Positions 36,435-45,291 of a stretch of 60,175 bases of DNA are shown in pieces. A model generated the notes under the pieces. The model ran no database searches, was not told the origin of the DNA, and was given only the letters and a program-made list of their open reading frames with translations. Position numbers and translations under genes: made by a program. The stretch covers positions 1-60,175 of the forward strand of contig JAFUOP010000004.1 of assembly GCA_017481875.1 (NCBI GenBank). The letters run 5' to 3'. Numbering within the stretch: the stretch's first letter is position 1; every line of letters begins with the position of its first letter. The DNA comes from Bacteroidaceae bacterium (GTDB lineage Bacteria > Bacteroidota > Bacteroidia > Bacteroidales > Bacteroidaceae).

Positions 36435-37469
36435 ATGAAAAGAGCTTTTTTGTTTGTTGTTTTATTTATGCTTGTAGTGCATAGTGCAAATGCACAATAC
36501 TTCCAAGTGGATACAGCAAAGTTGAATAGAGCGTATAGAACTTTAGTCAATGAGCCTGACAAAAAGGAGAAACAGGAGGCGTTTTTCGATGCTTTCCCCT
36601 GTAATTGGAGAGAGTTTATAACAACTTATGGTTTTCGTTCTGAAATTTATGGTTTATGTCCTCACGGTGGCTATGACTTTACTATGTATAGTGCTGCCAA
36701 AAGTCATATAGAGGCCTTTGGTTCAATCTCTTTGGTGAACGATACAGTTTATTGCCGTAAATTGGTGAATATTGCAGTTGGAGGTACATATGAAGCTGAT
36801 GCACCGAACTTTTTCAAAAGCCTCCTGCATCGGGTGGTGCATAAGAAGATGGATATTATGCTTTACACCGTTTCCCGGCTGCGCAAAGGGCACCAAATGC
36901 AGTTCTGGCAGTTCTATTGGTCGAGCAATGGCAAGAGTGATGAACTTGAAAAGGAGTTTGCGCATCTGTACGAGTTGAATGTTGGCAAATATCCCGATAT
37001 GATGAAGACGATGGAAACAGCTTTTCATTATTTCTATAATGGTGTTAATATTGATGGCGGGTATATGAAAGGTAGCGGCATAGCCTATGACAATAATGGG
37101 CAATATATCTTTCCTATTCTTGAAACCCCGGCGGAGTTCCCGGGTGGCCACAAGGTTTTAATGGAGTGGATAAAAAATAATCTGCAATATCCTAAAGAAT
37201 GTGTGGAAAACAAAATCGAGGGTAGAACCTTTGTGTGCTTCATTGTAAAGAAAGATGGTTCGATAGACAATGTTAAACTCTTTAAAAGCAGCGGTAATAC
37301 ATTGCTCGACCAGGAAGCACTGCGCCTGATAAATGAGGATATGCCCCTGTGGGTTCCGGCTACACACTTCAGCGAAGCAGAGGGCGAATATATAAAAGTT
37401 GACAGCCGCGTGTGGTTGCCGGTATTGTTCAAGCTCAATAATTTACCAACTTGCACTAATGCGGATTAA
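36435..37469 (+). CDS. exported protein with TonB C-terminal domain
   Basis: 344 residues. A cleavable signal peptide ends at ANAQ (about residue 21). A domain of unknown type spans about 30-220. A TonB C-terminal domain (about 235-337) has FPGGHKVLMEWIKNNLQYP, then VCFIVKKDGSIDNVKLFKSSG and LDQEALRLINEDMPLWVPA. Unlike classical TonB it has no N-terminal membrane anchor and no proline-rich spacer, so it should be a free periplasmic protein. It may contact TonB boxes or peptidoglycan, which is unproven. It sits at the end of the exported-protein block. Confidence 0.82.
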   Translation: MKRAFLFVVLFMLVVHSANAQYFQVDTAKLNRAYRTLVNEPDKKEKQEAFFDAFPCNWREFITTYGFRSEIYGLCPHGGYDFTMYSAAKSHIEAFGSISLVNDTVYCRKLVNIAVGGTYEADAPNFFKSLLHRVVHKKMDIMLYTVSRLRKGHQMQFWQFYWSSNGKSDELEKEFAHLYELNVGKYPDMMKTMETAFHYFYNGVNIDGGYMKGSGIAYDNNGQYIFPILETPAEFPGGHKVLMEWIKNNLQYPKECVENKIEGRTFVCFIVKKDGSIDNVKLFKSSGNTLLDQEALRLINEDMPLWVPATHFSEAEGEYIKVDSRVWLPVLFKLNNLPTCTNAD

Positions 37470-37549
37470 GGTCTTTGAAAGAGGGCCGTTAGTCTTAAGA
37501 TTGTATCGTGGAGAGACTTTAATGATAAAGCATTGAAGAAAGAATAGAA

Positions 37550-38122
37550 ATGAAAAATAGTATAGACAAATTCTTGAACAGGGTATTGTATTCGTTTTAC
37601 AATCTGATGTATTTCTCGGGATTACCTATATATGCTGCACTCGAATTATTGGTGCAACGCCCGCTGTATTGTTTGCCTTTCTGGAAGAGACATTTGAAAA
37701 AGCAATACGGAATTAATTCATTCAAGGAATATAAGGATTGGGCGAGAAGTGGGTTGTATAAGACCATAGACCACCCTGCATCGGGGTTTACACTATACTA
37801 TTTGACCGCTCTTGCATTGCTATTGTTTGCCTTACCTATTTATTTGGTGATTAATATTTGTATGATTTGCTATGGCCCACAGGCATATGACATTGTAGGA
37901 AGGCATTTGGCCCTTGTTGTCGCTTTGGGAATTGTTCCTTCGTGGATAATAGGTTATCTGGTATATTGGAAGAAGGACCGCTATTTGAACTATTTTGCAG
38001 TTTTTGAAAAAGAGGGTAAAATAAAGAAGATAGCTTGGACTATTGGTACTGCTATTGCTTTATGTCTGCTGATTGTAGCCAATTTTATGCTAATGTGGTA
38101 CTATGTTTTTCTCTATGGTTGA
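37550..38122 (+). CDS. membrane protein of unknown family
   Basis: 190 residues with hydrophobic stretches near 18-36, 80-107, 119-137 and 161-188, suggesting three to four membrane helices. The first 15 residues are polar and a basic loop is found at about 45-60. There is no signal peptide and no known domain that I recognise. It follows the TonB-domain gene by 80 bp and is followed by a clear terminator at 38180-38209, so it closes the rightward transcription block that starts at 27.7 kb or later. Confidence 0.6.
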   Translation: MKNSIDKFLNRVLYSFYNLMYFSGLPIYAALELLVQRPLYCLPFWKRHLKKQYGINSFKEYKDWARSGLYKTIDHPASGFTLYYLTALALLLFALPIYLVINICMICYGPQAYDIVGRHLALVVALGIVPSWIIGYLVYWKKDRYLNYFAVFEKEGKIKKIAWTIGTAIALCLLIVANFMLMWYYVFLYG

Positions 38123-38179
38123 ATAGTTAAATCTTATAACCTACTACTTTACCTACTGTATAAGATTTATAAACAAAAG

Positions 38180-38209
38180 ATTGCCTAATCGCGTACGTGA
38201 TTAGGCAAT
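38180..38209. terminator. hairpin terminator
   Basis: The arms attgcctaatc (38180-38190) and gattaggcaat (38199-38209) are perfect. The hairpin lies 57 bp after the membrane-protein stop and 50 bp from the end of the leftward acyltransferase gene. Confidence 0.75.
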
Positions 38210-38259
38210 TGGTATATTAGTGGGTGCATAAATTGGACTACATATTCTCATTTGGGATA

Positions 38260-39186
38260 TTAAATGATTCTGCCAATAATTTTTAATCTTCTTAAAACCA
38301 TAATAAGTATCATTGTCAAGCAGAATACTAATGGTGCGCTGTAATAGGGTAGGTATGGAACTGTATTACACTTTGTAGCTAGTAATATGGCAAATATGAA
38401 GTGAAAAAGATAGATGTATAGGCTGTCTTCTCTACCCGTTTTTGAGAAGATATTATCGGTTGTTTGTTTAATATTCAAGAATAGGATAAATATTAATATT
38501 GATAAAGGTATTGTTGTAGCATAATAATCGCCACTACCTTCACATATATACTTGACTTCAAAAATGGATATTATATAGATTATTAAGGAGGAAATAATTG
38601 CAAAACGTTTGCTTGGTAACTTTTTTGCACGTTTAATCATCATTCCTATTGAAAAAAATGGGAGCCCGGTAAATAGAAAGTTTCTTGTATGCATTGATAT
38701 GCCGGTTATTTCGCAATATCTTCCTACTGCTAATGTCATAACCAATATTATAGGGGTTATATAGAAAAGTAATTTATATAAATTAAATCTATGCACAAAC
38801 AAAATAATAATAAGCACATAGATGTAAGCAAAAATATACCATAGGTGCATTCCAAGAGGTACAGAATTGAATAAAACAAATCGTTTTGTAAAGATATTTG
38901 ATAAATGTGCTAATGAGTCTTTGCCATTGGCGATAAAGAACAGCAATGCATATAATAGAAATCCCCAACATAAGATTTTCGCCAAATATATGATTCTTTT
39001 GATGATGACTTTATTAATGTTTTTTTTGCCATAAGTAAAATATCCCGATATCATAAAAAATATGGGGACTGCAGTACGAATTATCGGTGTAATAAAAGTT
39101 TCCCAAATTTCGGGTTGTGGGGTGTGGATATATATTACCAATATTGCGCAAATGAGTTTTAGTGTATCTATGGAGTAGTTTCTCAT
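38260..39186 (-). CDS. acyltransferase-3 family membrane protein
   Basis: 308 residues with about ten hydrophobic helices. The start, MRNYSIDTLKLICAILVIYI followed by H, matches the acyltransferase-3 (OafA/WecH-like) family, with the conserved His at about residue 21 and the loop IRTAVPIFFMISGYF. Such enzymes O- or N-acetylate surface sugars from the cytoplasmic face. The gene is clearly more AT-rich than its neighbours (many ATA, TTA and AAA codons), which suggests recent acquisition. It starts 29 bp after the nuclease-helicase gene on the same strand and may be read with it. The acceptor is unknown. Confidence 0.85.
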   Translation of the reverse strand: MRNYSIDTLKLICAILVIYIHTPQPEIWETFITPIIRTAVPIFFMISGYFTYGKKNINKVIIKRIIYLAKILCWGFLLYALLFFIANGKDSLAHLSNIFTKRFVLFNSVPLGMHLWYIFAYIYVLIIILFVHRFNLYKLLFYITPIILVMTLAVGRYCEITGISMHTRNFLFTGLPFFSIGMMIKRAKKLPSKRFAIISSLIIYIISIFEVKYICEGSGDYYATTIPLSILIFILFLNIKQTTDNIFSKTGREDSLYIYLFHFIFAILLATKCNTVPYLPYYSAPLVFCLTMILIMVLRRLKIIGRII

Positions 39187-39215
39187 AAATTTCGTGTTTT
39201 TGTAAAAATAACAGT

Positions 39216-42152
39216 TTATATCTCCTCAATTAGCACCTTGTAAAGCGGCGACTGTTCCAGCACTTGCCTATTGCCAAAAATAAACATCTGTTTGCGTGCA
39301 CGGGTGATGGCCACGTTTAATTTGCGGTCTATTGGCTTGCCTTTTTCATCGGGTACCGGTGCCGAAAGAATATCTATCTGCGAGGGGCTGTTTATGGTGG
39401 TGCCAAAAAGAATAATTTCGCGTTGCGAGCCCTGGAAACGTTCTACTGTGTCTATTACAATATCTTTGCTGTCGGGGATTCTTAATTGGGCTATCTCCTT
39501 TGTTACCATTGCAATCTGGCTGCGGAAAGGTACAATAACACCCACCTCTCGCGAAGGGTTGCAGGGCAGCCCATTTGCGGTGCGCACCCGGTAATATGCT
39601 TGTACAAAAAGGGCTATTTCTTCGGCTTCCCTGCGGTTTATTTTGGGGTTGCTACTTTCGGCTTCCTCGGCTGTGTCTATGAATGCGGCCCTTTTGGTGG
39701 CGATGAGGCCTTGTCTGGTGTCGCTTTTTTCATATAGTGGGTACTCCAACTCCTCCTGCTGGTGGGGCAGAGGAATGGGCTCTAAAATGCCGTCATAAAA
39801 GTATTTATTGGCAAAACTATTTATTGCAGGGTGCATTCGTCCTTGCCTGTAGAGTGTGGCGGTGATGCCTTCCACGGGGTGCTTGTGGTAGTAGTTGTAC
39901 AACCTCTCGAACAGCGAGGTGGCGTGGTCTGTTATCCCAATATTGTTGAGTCGCTTGCTCTTTACTTTGGTTGTAGCGGGGTTTTGTGCTACTACTGCAG
40001 GCAGTTGCTTGGGGTCGCCGATGAGTATAAATTTTTTTATAGCAGTTTCGCCTTGCGGGGTTGTGGCGGCAAGCAGGCCTGCGAGCTGCGACTCCAATAT
40101 CTGAGTGGCTTCGTCTATTATTGCCACGTCAAACCGCTTTAACGCAAAAAGCTCTTTGCGTCCTGTGAGCGATGCCACGGTGCCCACAACTATGCGGCAC
40201 TGTTGCATAGTGGTTTTTATCTGCTCGCGGTTGTTGCAGTGCGCTATTGCGTTTTTCAGCAGGTGTTGGCGATGTTGCGGTGCGCAGCTTTGCTCACTGC
40301 CTATGCGTATGTATGCGGGGTTCTGCGGCAGGTTTTCAAGTGCTTCACATATCTCATCTACCGCTCGGTTGGTGTATGAAGCCAGCAGTATGTTGCTCTT
40401 GTCGTGGTCGTGGAACTCCTGCACCATACTCTTGAGTGCTTGCGATGTTTTTCCTGTGCCCGGAGGGCCTACAAGCAAAAATAAATCCCGGGCTTGCTTT
40501 GCCTGTAGTACAATTTTGTCTATGTATTCGTTGGTGTATTGCCCTGCGAGCGTGCGGCTTTTGTCGATGCGTGGTGTGCGGCGTGCAAGCAACAGGCTTG
40601 TGCGCTCCTCGGGAGCAGTGAGCAGGCTGAAGAGGTCGCGGAAGGCGGCACGGAAGGTGCTGTCGAGGTGGTCGTGCTCCATTGCGTAGTGGCTGGTGCG
40701 CGGGTATAGGTTGTGGTTCCTCTGTTTGTGGCGCAGACGCAAGACAATTTCCGTGGGTGTGATGCTTGTGAGCGTGCCACGGGTTACTTGTCTGTTTACA
40801 GCGGTGTGCTGCTCATTGTCGCGGCGGTATATGAACACGGTGTCGCCTGCACGGAAATTGGGGAAGAAATCCTCCCTGTATTGTGGTATCGAGAGGGTTA
40901 TTTCATTTATTCCCTCCTCGTTGTCAAATCCTTTTATTTCCAGGTCGGTGAGTATGTTGCCGTTTTCAATCTTTGCTTCTAACGGTGCGTTCCATATATC
41001 GGCAAAACTGCGGCCACGCTCATAATCGCCGTTGCCCACCTTTGCAAGGTGCATTTCGCGTGCAACAAAGGCTGTGTTGGCAAAAAAATAGTCCTGCAGC
41101 AGCTCGTCGGCATTGCGTATGGGGTTGAGAACTTCCTCAATGCGCGGGCGTAGATAATTGTTCCATAGCCTGCCGTTGTTGCCACGCTCGTTAAGGTCGT
41201 CGGCTGTTATTTTCAGCAGGGTGGTGCGCAGCCCGTCTTTGCCCATGGCAATGAGTTGTGATACTATTTTATTGCGCAGCATAAGCACGTGGCTTATCTC
41301 TGTGGGGCTGCTCTCCTCGCGGTAGAAACGGGGGTAGCGTGAATATAGCAGATAAGGGCGTATGGTTTCGCGCGGAATCTGTAGCGAGTAGCAAAGCATC
41401 TCCTTGTAGAGCGACATCTGTATTCTGTGCTCGGCTTTTGCGCCACCGCAGAATTCATCGGCCTTGCCCGACTTAAGCTCGATGAGACTGCTACAGTCGC
41501 TTTGCAACAGGTCTATGCGCCCTTGCAAGCCTAACGGCTCGCAAAAGAACGATGGTTCCAGGTAGGTTTTGTCGTTGCGCCTGGCACTCTCCATATCAAG
41601 AATGCCCGACGTGCCCACCTTTATCTGTATGTTGTTGAACTGCTCACGTGCGAGTGTAAAGAAATTGTTATCAATCTCGTTGCATGCCGACAGTTGCAGC
41701 GGGTATTCGCGAAAGAATCGTTTCATAGATTCTACGTATGTGGCGGGCTTGTCGTTGTGTTCGTTTACACAGTCGTCGAGGAACATATTGGCTGCCTCTC
41801 CAAGCAGGCGGGCAGCACTGTCGCTGCTCTTTTCAAAGAGGTTTATTATGTAGCCCATTGCAGGCGAGCCGTAGGGTTGCACGCAGCGGGCAAGCGATGA
41901 TATATCTATCAGGTAGTCGGGCTCCAGTATTATGTCGCGCGGGTGAAGAATGCCCTGTGCGTTGGTGCCGGCCGATAATATATTTAATTTGCAACCATTG
42001 GTGAGCAGGGCAGGAAGTTGCTTGTATGCGCTGTCGCCAGGGAGTGCCACGGTGACCACGGCATCGTTGTTGGTGTGCCCCGTTATGTTGCCTTCTTTAT
42101 ATTCGGTGAATATTATTTGTGTCCTTAATATGCCTGCCGCTTTTTCTTGCAT
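39216..42152 (-). CDS. Dna2-like PD-(D/E)XK nuclease fused to SF1 helicase
   Basis: 978 residues. The N-terminal half carries a PD-(D/E)XK-like nuclease with IELKSGKADEF at about residue 223, preceded by D in RIDLLQSD and followed by HRIQMSLYKEML, as in RecB/Cas4-type nucleases. The C-terminal half is an SF1B helicase: Walker A GPPGTGKTS (about 561-569), Walker B IIDEATQ, motif III LIGDPKQLP, motif IV YRQGRMHP, motif V DTVERFQGSQREI and motif VI NVAITRARKQ. This order matches eukaryotic Dna2 and related bacterial proteins that process DNA ends or flaps. No four-cysteine iron-sulfur cluster is obvious. It is downstream of the transglycosylase gene by 12 bp. Confidence 0.9.
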   Translation of the reverse strand: MQEKAAGILRTQIIFTEYKEGNITGHTNNDAVVTVALPGDSAYKQLPALLTNGCKLNILSAGTNAQGILHPRDIILEPDYLIDISSLARCVQPYGSPAMGYIINLFEKSSDSAARLLGEAANMFLDDCVNEHNDKPATYVESMKRFFREYPLQLSACNEIDNNFFTLAREQFNNIQIKVGTSGILDMESARRNDKTYLEPSFFCEPLGLQGRIDLLQSDCSSLIELKSGKADEFCGGAKAEHRIQMSLYKEMLCYSLQIPRETIRPYLLYSRYPRFYREESSPTEISHVLMLRNKIVSQLIAMGKDGLRTTLLKITADDLNERGNNGRLWNNYLRPRIEEVLNPIRNADELLQDYFFANTAFVAREMHLAKVGNGDYERGRSFADIWNAPLEAKIENGNILTDLEIKGFDNEEGINEITLSIPQYREDFFPNFRAGDTVFIYRRDNEQHTAVNRQVTRGTLTSITPTEIVLRLRHKQRNHNLYPRTSHYAMEHDHLDSTFRAAFRDLFSLLTAPEERTSLLLARRTPRIDKSRTLAGQYTNEYIDKIVLQAKQARDLFLLVGPPGTGKTSQALKSMVQEFHDHDKSNILLASYTNRAVDEICEALENLPQNPAYIRIGSEQSCAPQHRQHLLKNAIAHCNNREQIKTTMQQCRIVVGTVASLTGRKELFALKRFDVAIIDEATQILESQLAGLLAATTPQGETAIKKFILIGDPKQLPAVVAQNPATTKVKSKRLNNIGITDHATSLFERLYNYYHKHPVEGITATLYRQGRMHPAINSFANKYFYDGILEPIPLPHQQEELEYPLYEKSDTRQGLIATKRAAFIDTAEEAESSNPKINRREAEEIALFVQAYYRVRTANGLPCNPSREVGVIVPFRSQIAMVTKEIAQLRIPDSKDIVIDTVERFQGSQREIILFGTTINSPSQIDILSAPVPDEKGKPIDRKLNVAITRARKQMFIFGNRQVLEQSPLYKVLIEEI

Positions 42153-42164
42153 ATAACCGCCCTC

Positions 42165-42908
42165 TTATTCTTTTATTCTTATGGTGCTGTCCTTTGCCAT
42201 AAGTGTTGTTATGGAGTCGTTGTAACGGGTTTGCAGCATCTCAAACCGTCTCCAATTGCGCTTTACTTTTTTTACAAAAGATAGCGTCTGCTTCCAGTCG
42301 CTGAAAGAGCCGTTGCGGCATACGCTGTCGGTGTAGTATTCGGGTTTTCCTTTTAATATAAGAAAACTATCGACATTGTCATTCCACACATATCGCGGGC
42401 GACCATATTTTTCGGCAAGGTTCATAGCATCGCCTATGTGCCCTGCACCTGCGTTGTACGATGCAAGTATGAAATTTGTACGCTCATCAAAATTCTTTAT
42501 GCGGCGGTACAGGTGGTCGAGGTAGTCGAGTAACTCGGCTGCTGCCATAATATTGGTGCGGGTGTCCATGTGTAGCGAGTCCGGCACTCCCATTCCACGC
42601 AAGGTGGCAGGCATAACCTGCATCACACCACAGGCTCCGACTTCCGATGTTGCAGTGCTGTCGAAGCGCGACTCGGTGAAAGCTATCGCTGCCACAAGTT
42701 TCCAATCCCACCGTAGTGTGTCGGCTGCTGCACGGAAATGGTGGTCGTATGGCGATATTTTCACATAAGGCGACACGTACGTGATTCTTGGTGTGGGTGG
42801 AACCGGGTAAACTCCTTCTACCTCACCGCGAAAAATGGCATCGCCCTCTGTTACCGTAATAACAAAGGCAATGAGCAGTGCAAGCGGGTAGAGGAATTTC
42901 AATTGCAT
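42165..42908 (-). CDS. MltF/Slt-type lytic transglycosylase
   Basis: 247 residues. An N-terminal signal or anchor segment (about 3-20) is followed by a Pro-rich stretch and a goose-lysozyme-like SLT domain (about 58-190). The catalytic Glu is E79 in AIAFTESRFDS, followed by the family segment GVMQVMPAT and the ASYNAGAGHI motif. It cleaves peptidoglycan glycan strands to 1,6-anhydro-muropeptides in the periplasm. The Bacteroidota version here lacks the extracellular solute-binding domain of E. coli MltF. It is 6 bp downstream of udk and 12 bp upstream of the helicase gene, so the three share an operon. Confidence 0.92.
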   Translation of the reverse strand: MQLKFLYPLALLIAFVITVTEGDAIFRGEVEGVYPVPPTPRITYVSPYVKISPYDHHFRAAADTLRWDWKLVAAIAFTESRFDSTATSEVGACGVMQVMPATLRGMGVPDSLHMDTRTNIMAAAELLDYLDHLYRRIKNFDERTNFILASYNAGAGHIGDAMNLAEKYGRPRYVWNDNVDSFLILKGKPEYYTDSVCRNGSFSDWKQTLSFVKKVKRNWRRFEMLQTRYNDSITTLMAKDSTIRIKE

Positions 42909-42914
42909 AGCTTT

Positions 42915-43526
42915 TTATCTCTTCAAAAAGTAGCCTATAGACATTTGCAGGGTTTTTATGGCCTTGGTGTTGTGCCCGCCTTGGGGAATTATTATATCGG
43001 CATATTTCTTTGTGGGTTCAATGAATTCCCAATGCATCTCTTTAACAATGCGCTCGTAGCGCGAAATTACAGTCTCTGGTGTGCGCCCGCGCTCTATCAC
43101 GTCGCGTCTTATGAGGCGAATGAGACGGTCGTCGGCATCGGCATCTACATATACCTTCAAGTCCATAAGGTCGCGTAACTGGGGGCTCACAAGTGCCATA
43201 ATACCTTCTATTATAATAATCTCCTTCGGTTCTATGTGCACTACCTCGGGCTGGCGTGTGCAGGTGATATATGAGTATGTGGGCTGTTCTATTGCCTTCC
43301 CCTCGCGCAGCATTGTAATCTGCTCTACAAGCAGGTCCCAATCGAATGCATCGGGGTGGTCGAAATTAATAAACTGCCTCTCCTCCACCGGAACGTGGCT
43401 GCTGTCTTTGTAATATGAATCTTGTGGAATTACAACCACCGACGCTTCGGGCAGTGAATTTACAATCTCTTTAACCACGGTGGTTTTCCCCGAACCTGTA
43501 CCACCTGCAATACCAATGATATACAT
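42915..43526 (-). CDS. udk: uridine kinase
   Basis: 203 residues. P-loop GGTGSGKTT at about 8-16, substrate-binding segment IPQDSYYKD, FDHPDAFDW and the lid arginines in RLIRRDVIERGR. It phosphorylates uridine and cytidine for pyrimidine salvage in the cytoplasm. It is the first gene of a leftward operon that continues with a lytic transglycosylase (6 bp apart) and the nuclease-helicase. Upstream is repeat-rich DNA with several minus-strand promoter-like boxes, for example TATATTTG at 43590-43583. Confidence 0.96.
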   Translation of the reverse strand: MYIIGIAGGTGSGKTTVVKEIVNSLPEASVVVIPQDSYYKDSSHVPVEERQFINFDHPDAFDWDLLVEQITMLREGKAIEQPTYSYITCTRQPEVVHIEPKEIIIIEGIMALVSPQLRDLMDLKVYVDADADDRLIRLIRRDVIERGRTPETVISRYERIVKEMHWEFIEPTKKYADIIIPQGGHNTKAIKTLQMSIGYFLKR

Positions 43527-43579
43527 AATGTTATTTCGTTTTTTATGTTTGCGGCCTGTTGCGACAAAGCAACCACTAA

Positions 43580-43890
43580 GCGCAAATATAACACAAACGA
43601 GCGAGAAATATAAAGCTTGCTTTAATATTTTTCACAGCGAGTGCTGCACATATTCGTGCTTTAGCACAAAAATAACACAAACGAGCGAAAGTTGTGCAAG
43701 CGAGTGGGTAAAAATTTATTTTTACACGCAACGAGCGCAGCTAAACTTGGCCGAAGGCAAAGATGTTAGCTTGCTTTAATATTTTTACACGCAACGAGCG
43801 CAGCTAAACTTGGCCGAAGGCAAAGATGTTAAGCTTGCTTTAATATTTTTCACAGTGAGTGCTGCACATATTCGTGCTTTAGCAAAAATA
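43580..43890. repeat. mosaic of short repeats upstream of udk and fba
   Basis: Two 63-bp-spaced copies of a unit starting tttacacgcaacgagcgcag (43721 and 43784) are flanked by a second unit, ttgctttaatatttttcaca then gtgctgcacatattcgtgct, present near 43618 and 43838. Minus-strand boxes TATATTTG (43583-43590) and TATTTTTG (43664-43671) lie in it and point towards udk. Short words (aacgagc, gcaaagat, cgagtgc) are shared with the array at 1-240, so the two may be related. No gene is visible between 43527 and 44102. Confidence 0.8.
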
Positions 43891-44028
43891 TAATTTTATT
43901 CTCCTGAATTGTGCTTGCTTTACATTAAAATCCTTTCATCTTGCAGCCTATTTCAGCATTATTTCGTCTGCCACATAAATTTTTTATAGAATTTTGAACA
44001 AACTTTTATTTATAACGAAAGAATTTAT

Positions 44029-44036
44029 TAAATTTG
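44029..44036 (+). promoter_or_regulatory. -7 promoter box of fba
   Basis: TAAATTTG matches TAnnTTTG and predicts a start near 44043. This excludes the in-frame ATG at 44034 and supports the ATG at 44103, leaving a leader of about 60 nt. Confidence 0.6.
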
Positions 44037-44102
44037 CAGAAAATCCCGCATAGGGTAGTTGCGAAAGATTATTTTCTATTACTTAATAAAAAGTATGATA
44101 TT

Positions 44103-45104
44103 ATGGTAAATTACAAAGAACTTGGCCTTGTAAACACACGTGATATGTTTGCAAGAGCAATGAAAGGCGGTTATGCAATCCCTGCATTTAACTTCAACAA
44201 CATGGAGCAGTTGCAGGCTATTGTTATGGCTGCAGTAGAGACAAAATCTCCCGTTATTCTTCAGGTATCGAGCGGTGCTCGCAAGTATGCCAATCAGACA
44301 CTTCTCCGTTACATGGCTGAGGGTGCTGTTGAGTATGCAAAAGAGCTTGGTTGCGCTAACCCCGAAATCGTTCTTCACCTCGACCACGGTAACTCTTTCG
44401 AGTTGTGCAAGTCTTGTATTGATATGGGCTTCTCTTCTGTAATGATCGACGGTTCACACCTCCCCTACGAGGAGAACGTTGCTCTTACAAAGAAGGTTGT
44501 AGAGTATGCTCACCAGTACGATGTTACTGTTGAGGGCGAGCTTGGTATTCTTGCTGGTGTTGAGGACGACGTTGTTGCCGAGCACCACACATATACACGC
44601 CCCGAGGAGGTTGTAGATTTCGTTACAAAGACAGGCTGCGACAGCTTGGCTATCTCGATCGGTACATCTCACGGTGCTAACAAGTTCAAACCCGAGCAGT
44701 GCACACGCAACGAGAAGGGTATCCTTGTTCCTCCTCCCTTGGCATTCGACGTTCTCGAAGGCTGTATGAAGGAGCTTCCCGGTTTCCCCATCGTTCTCCA
44801 CGGTTCTTCTTCAGTTCCCCAGGAGGAGGTTGAGACAATCAACAAATATGGTGGTGCTTTGAAAGACGCTATCGGTATTCCCGAGGAGGAGCTTCGCAAG
44901 GCTGCTTCACTCGCAGTTTGCAAAATCAACATCGACAGCGACAGCCGCTTGGCTATGACAGCTGCTATTCGTGAGGTGTTTGCAACCAGCCCCGCAGAGT
45001 TCGACCCCCGCAAGTACTTGGGTCCCGCTCGCGAGAATATGAAGAAACAGTACATTCACAAGATTGTGAACGTTCTTGGTTCTGACAATAAACTTGCTCA
45101 GTAA
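44103..45104 (+). CDS. fba: class II fructose-bisphosphate aldolase
   Basis: 333 residues from the ATG at 44103. The zinc enzyme interconverts fructose-1,6-bisphosphate with glyceraldehyde-3-phosphate and dihydroxyacetone phosphate. Visible active-site parts are HLDHG at 92-96 (base Asp, first zinc His), MIDGSHLPYEENV, GELG, the zinc-binding HHTYTRPEE region and HGSSSVP. Codon use looks like a highly expressed gene. The last 94 bp, including the stop, are duplicated in diverged form at 46163-46256, which suggests that this 3' end was the target or product of an insertion. Confidence 0.96.
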   Translation: MVNYKELGLVNTRDMFARAMKGGYAIPAFNFNNMEQLQAIVMAAVETKSPVILQVSSGARKYANQTLLRYMAEGAVEYAKELGCANPEIVLHLDHGNSFELCKSCIDMGFSSVMIDGSHLPYEENVALTKKVVEYAHQYDVTVEGELGILAGVEDDVVAEHHTYTRPEEVVDFVTKTGCDSLAISIGTSHGANKFKPEQCTRNEKGILVPPPLAFDVLEGCMKELPGFPIVLHGSSSVPQEEVETINKYGGALKDAIGIPEEELRKAASLAVCKINIDSDSRLAMTAAIREVFATSPAEFDPRKYLGPARENMKKQYIHKIVNVLGSDNKLAQ

Positions 45105-45123
45105 TTAGGAACTTCTTCCATAT

Positions 45124-45149
45124 AAAAGCCCTGCTTAGGCAGGGCTTTT
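45124..45149 (+). terminator. fba terminator
   Basis: aaaagccctgc and gcagggctttt are perfect 11-bp arms around ttag, 20 bp after the fba stop, followed by a T-run. Confidence 0.9.
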
Positions 45150-45254
45150 TGTGTATTAATATAGTCTATAATATCATGGGAACAATGAAATAGATAAGTG
45201 GTGGAGAGAAATAAGGAGATATATAGATGTTCTTATTATTTTATCAAGATTTAA

Positions 45255-45285
45255 TTTGTTATTTATAATTTATACTGTATTTTTG
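45255..45285 (+). promoter_or_regulatory. full consensus promoter of the noncoding transcript
   Basis: TTTG at 45255-45258 and TATTTTTG at 45278-45285 are separated by 19 bp, a complete Bacteroidales -33/-7 promoter. It is among the best promoter matches in this window. Confidence 0.65.
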
Positions 45286-45291
45286 CATAAA

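Noticed and set aside
43580-43890. CRISPR array
   Set aside because: The repeats are long, adjacent and irregular, with no unique spacers of constant length and no cas genes nearby.
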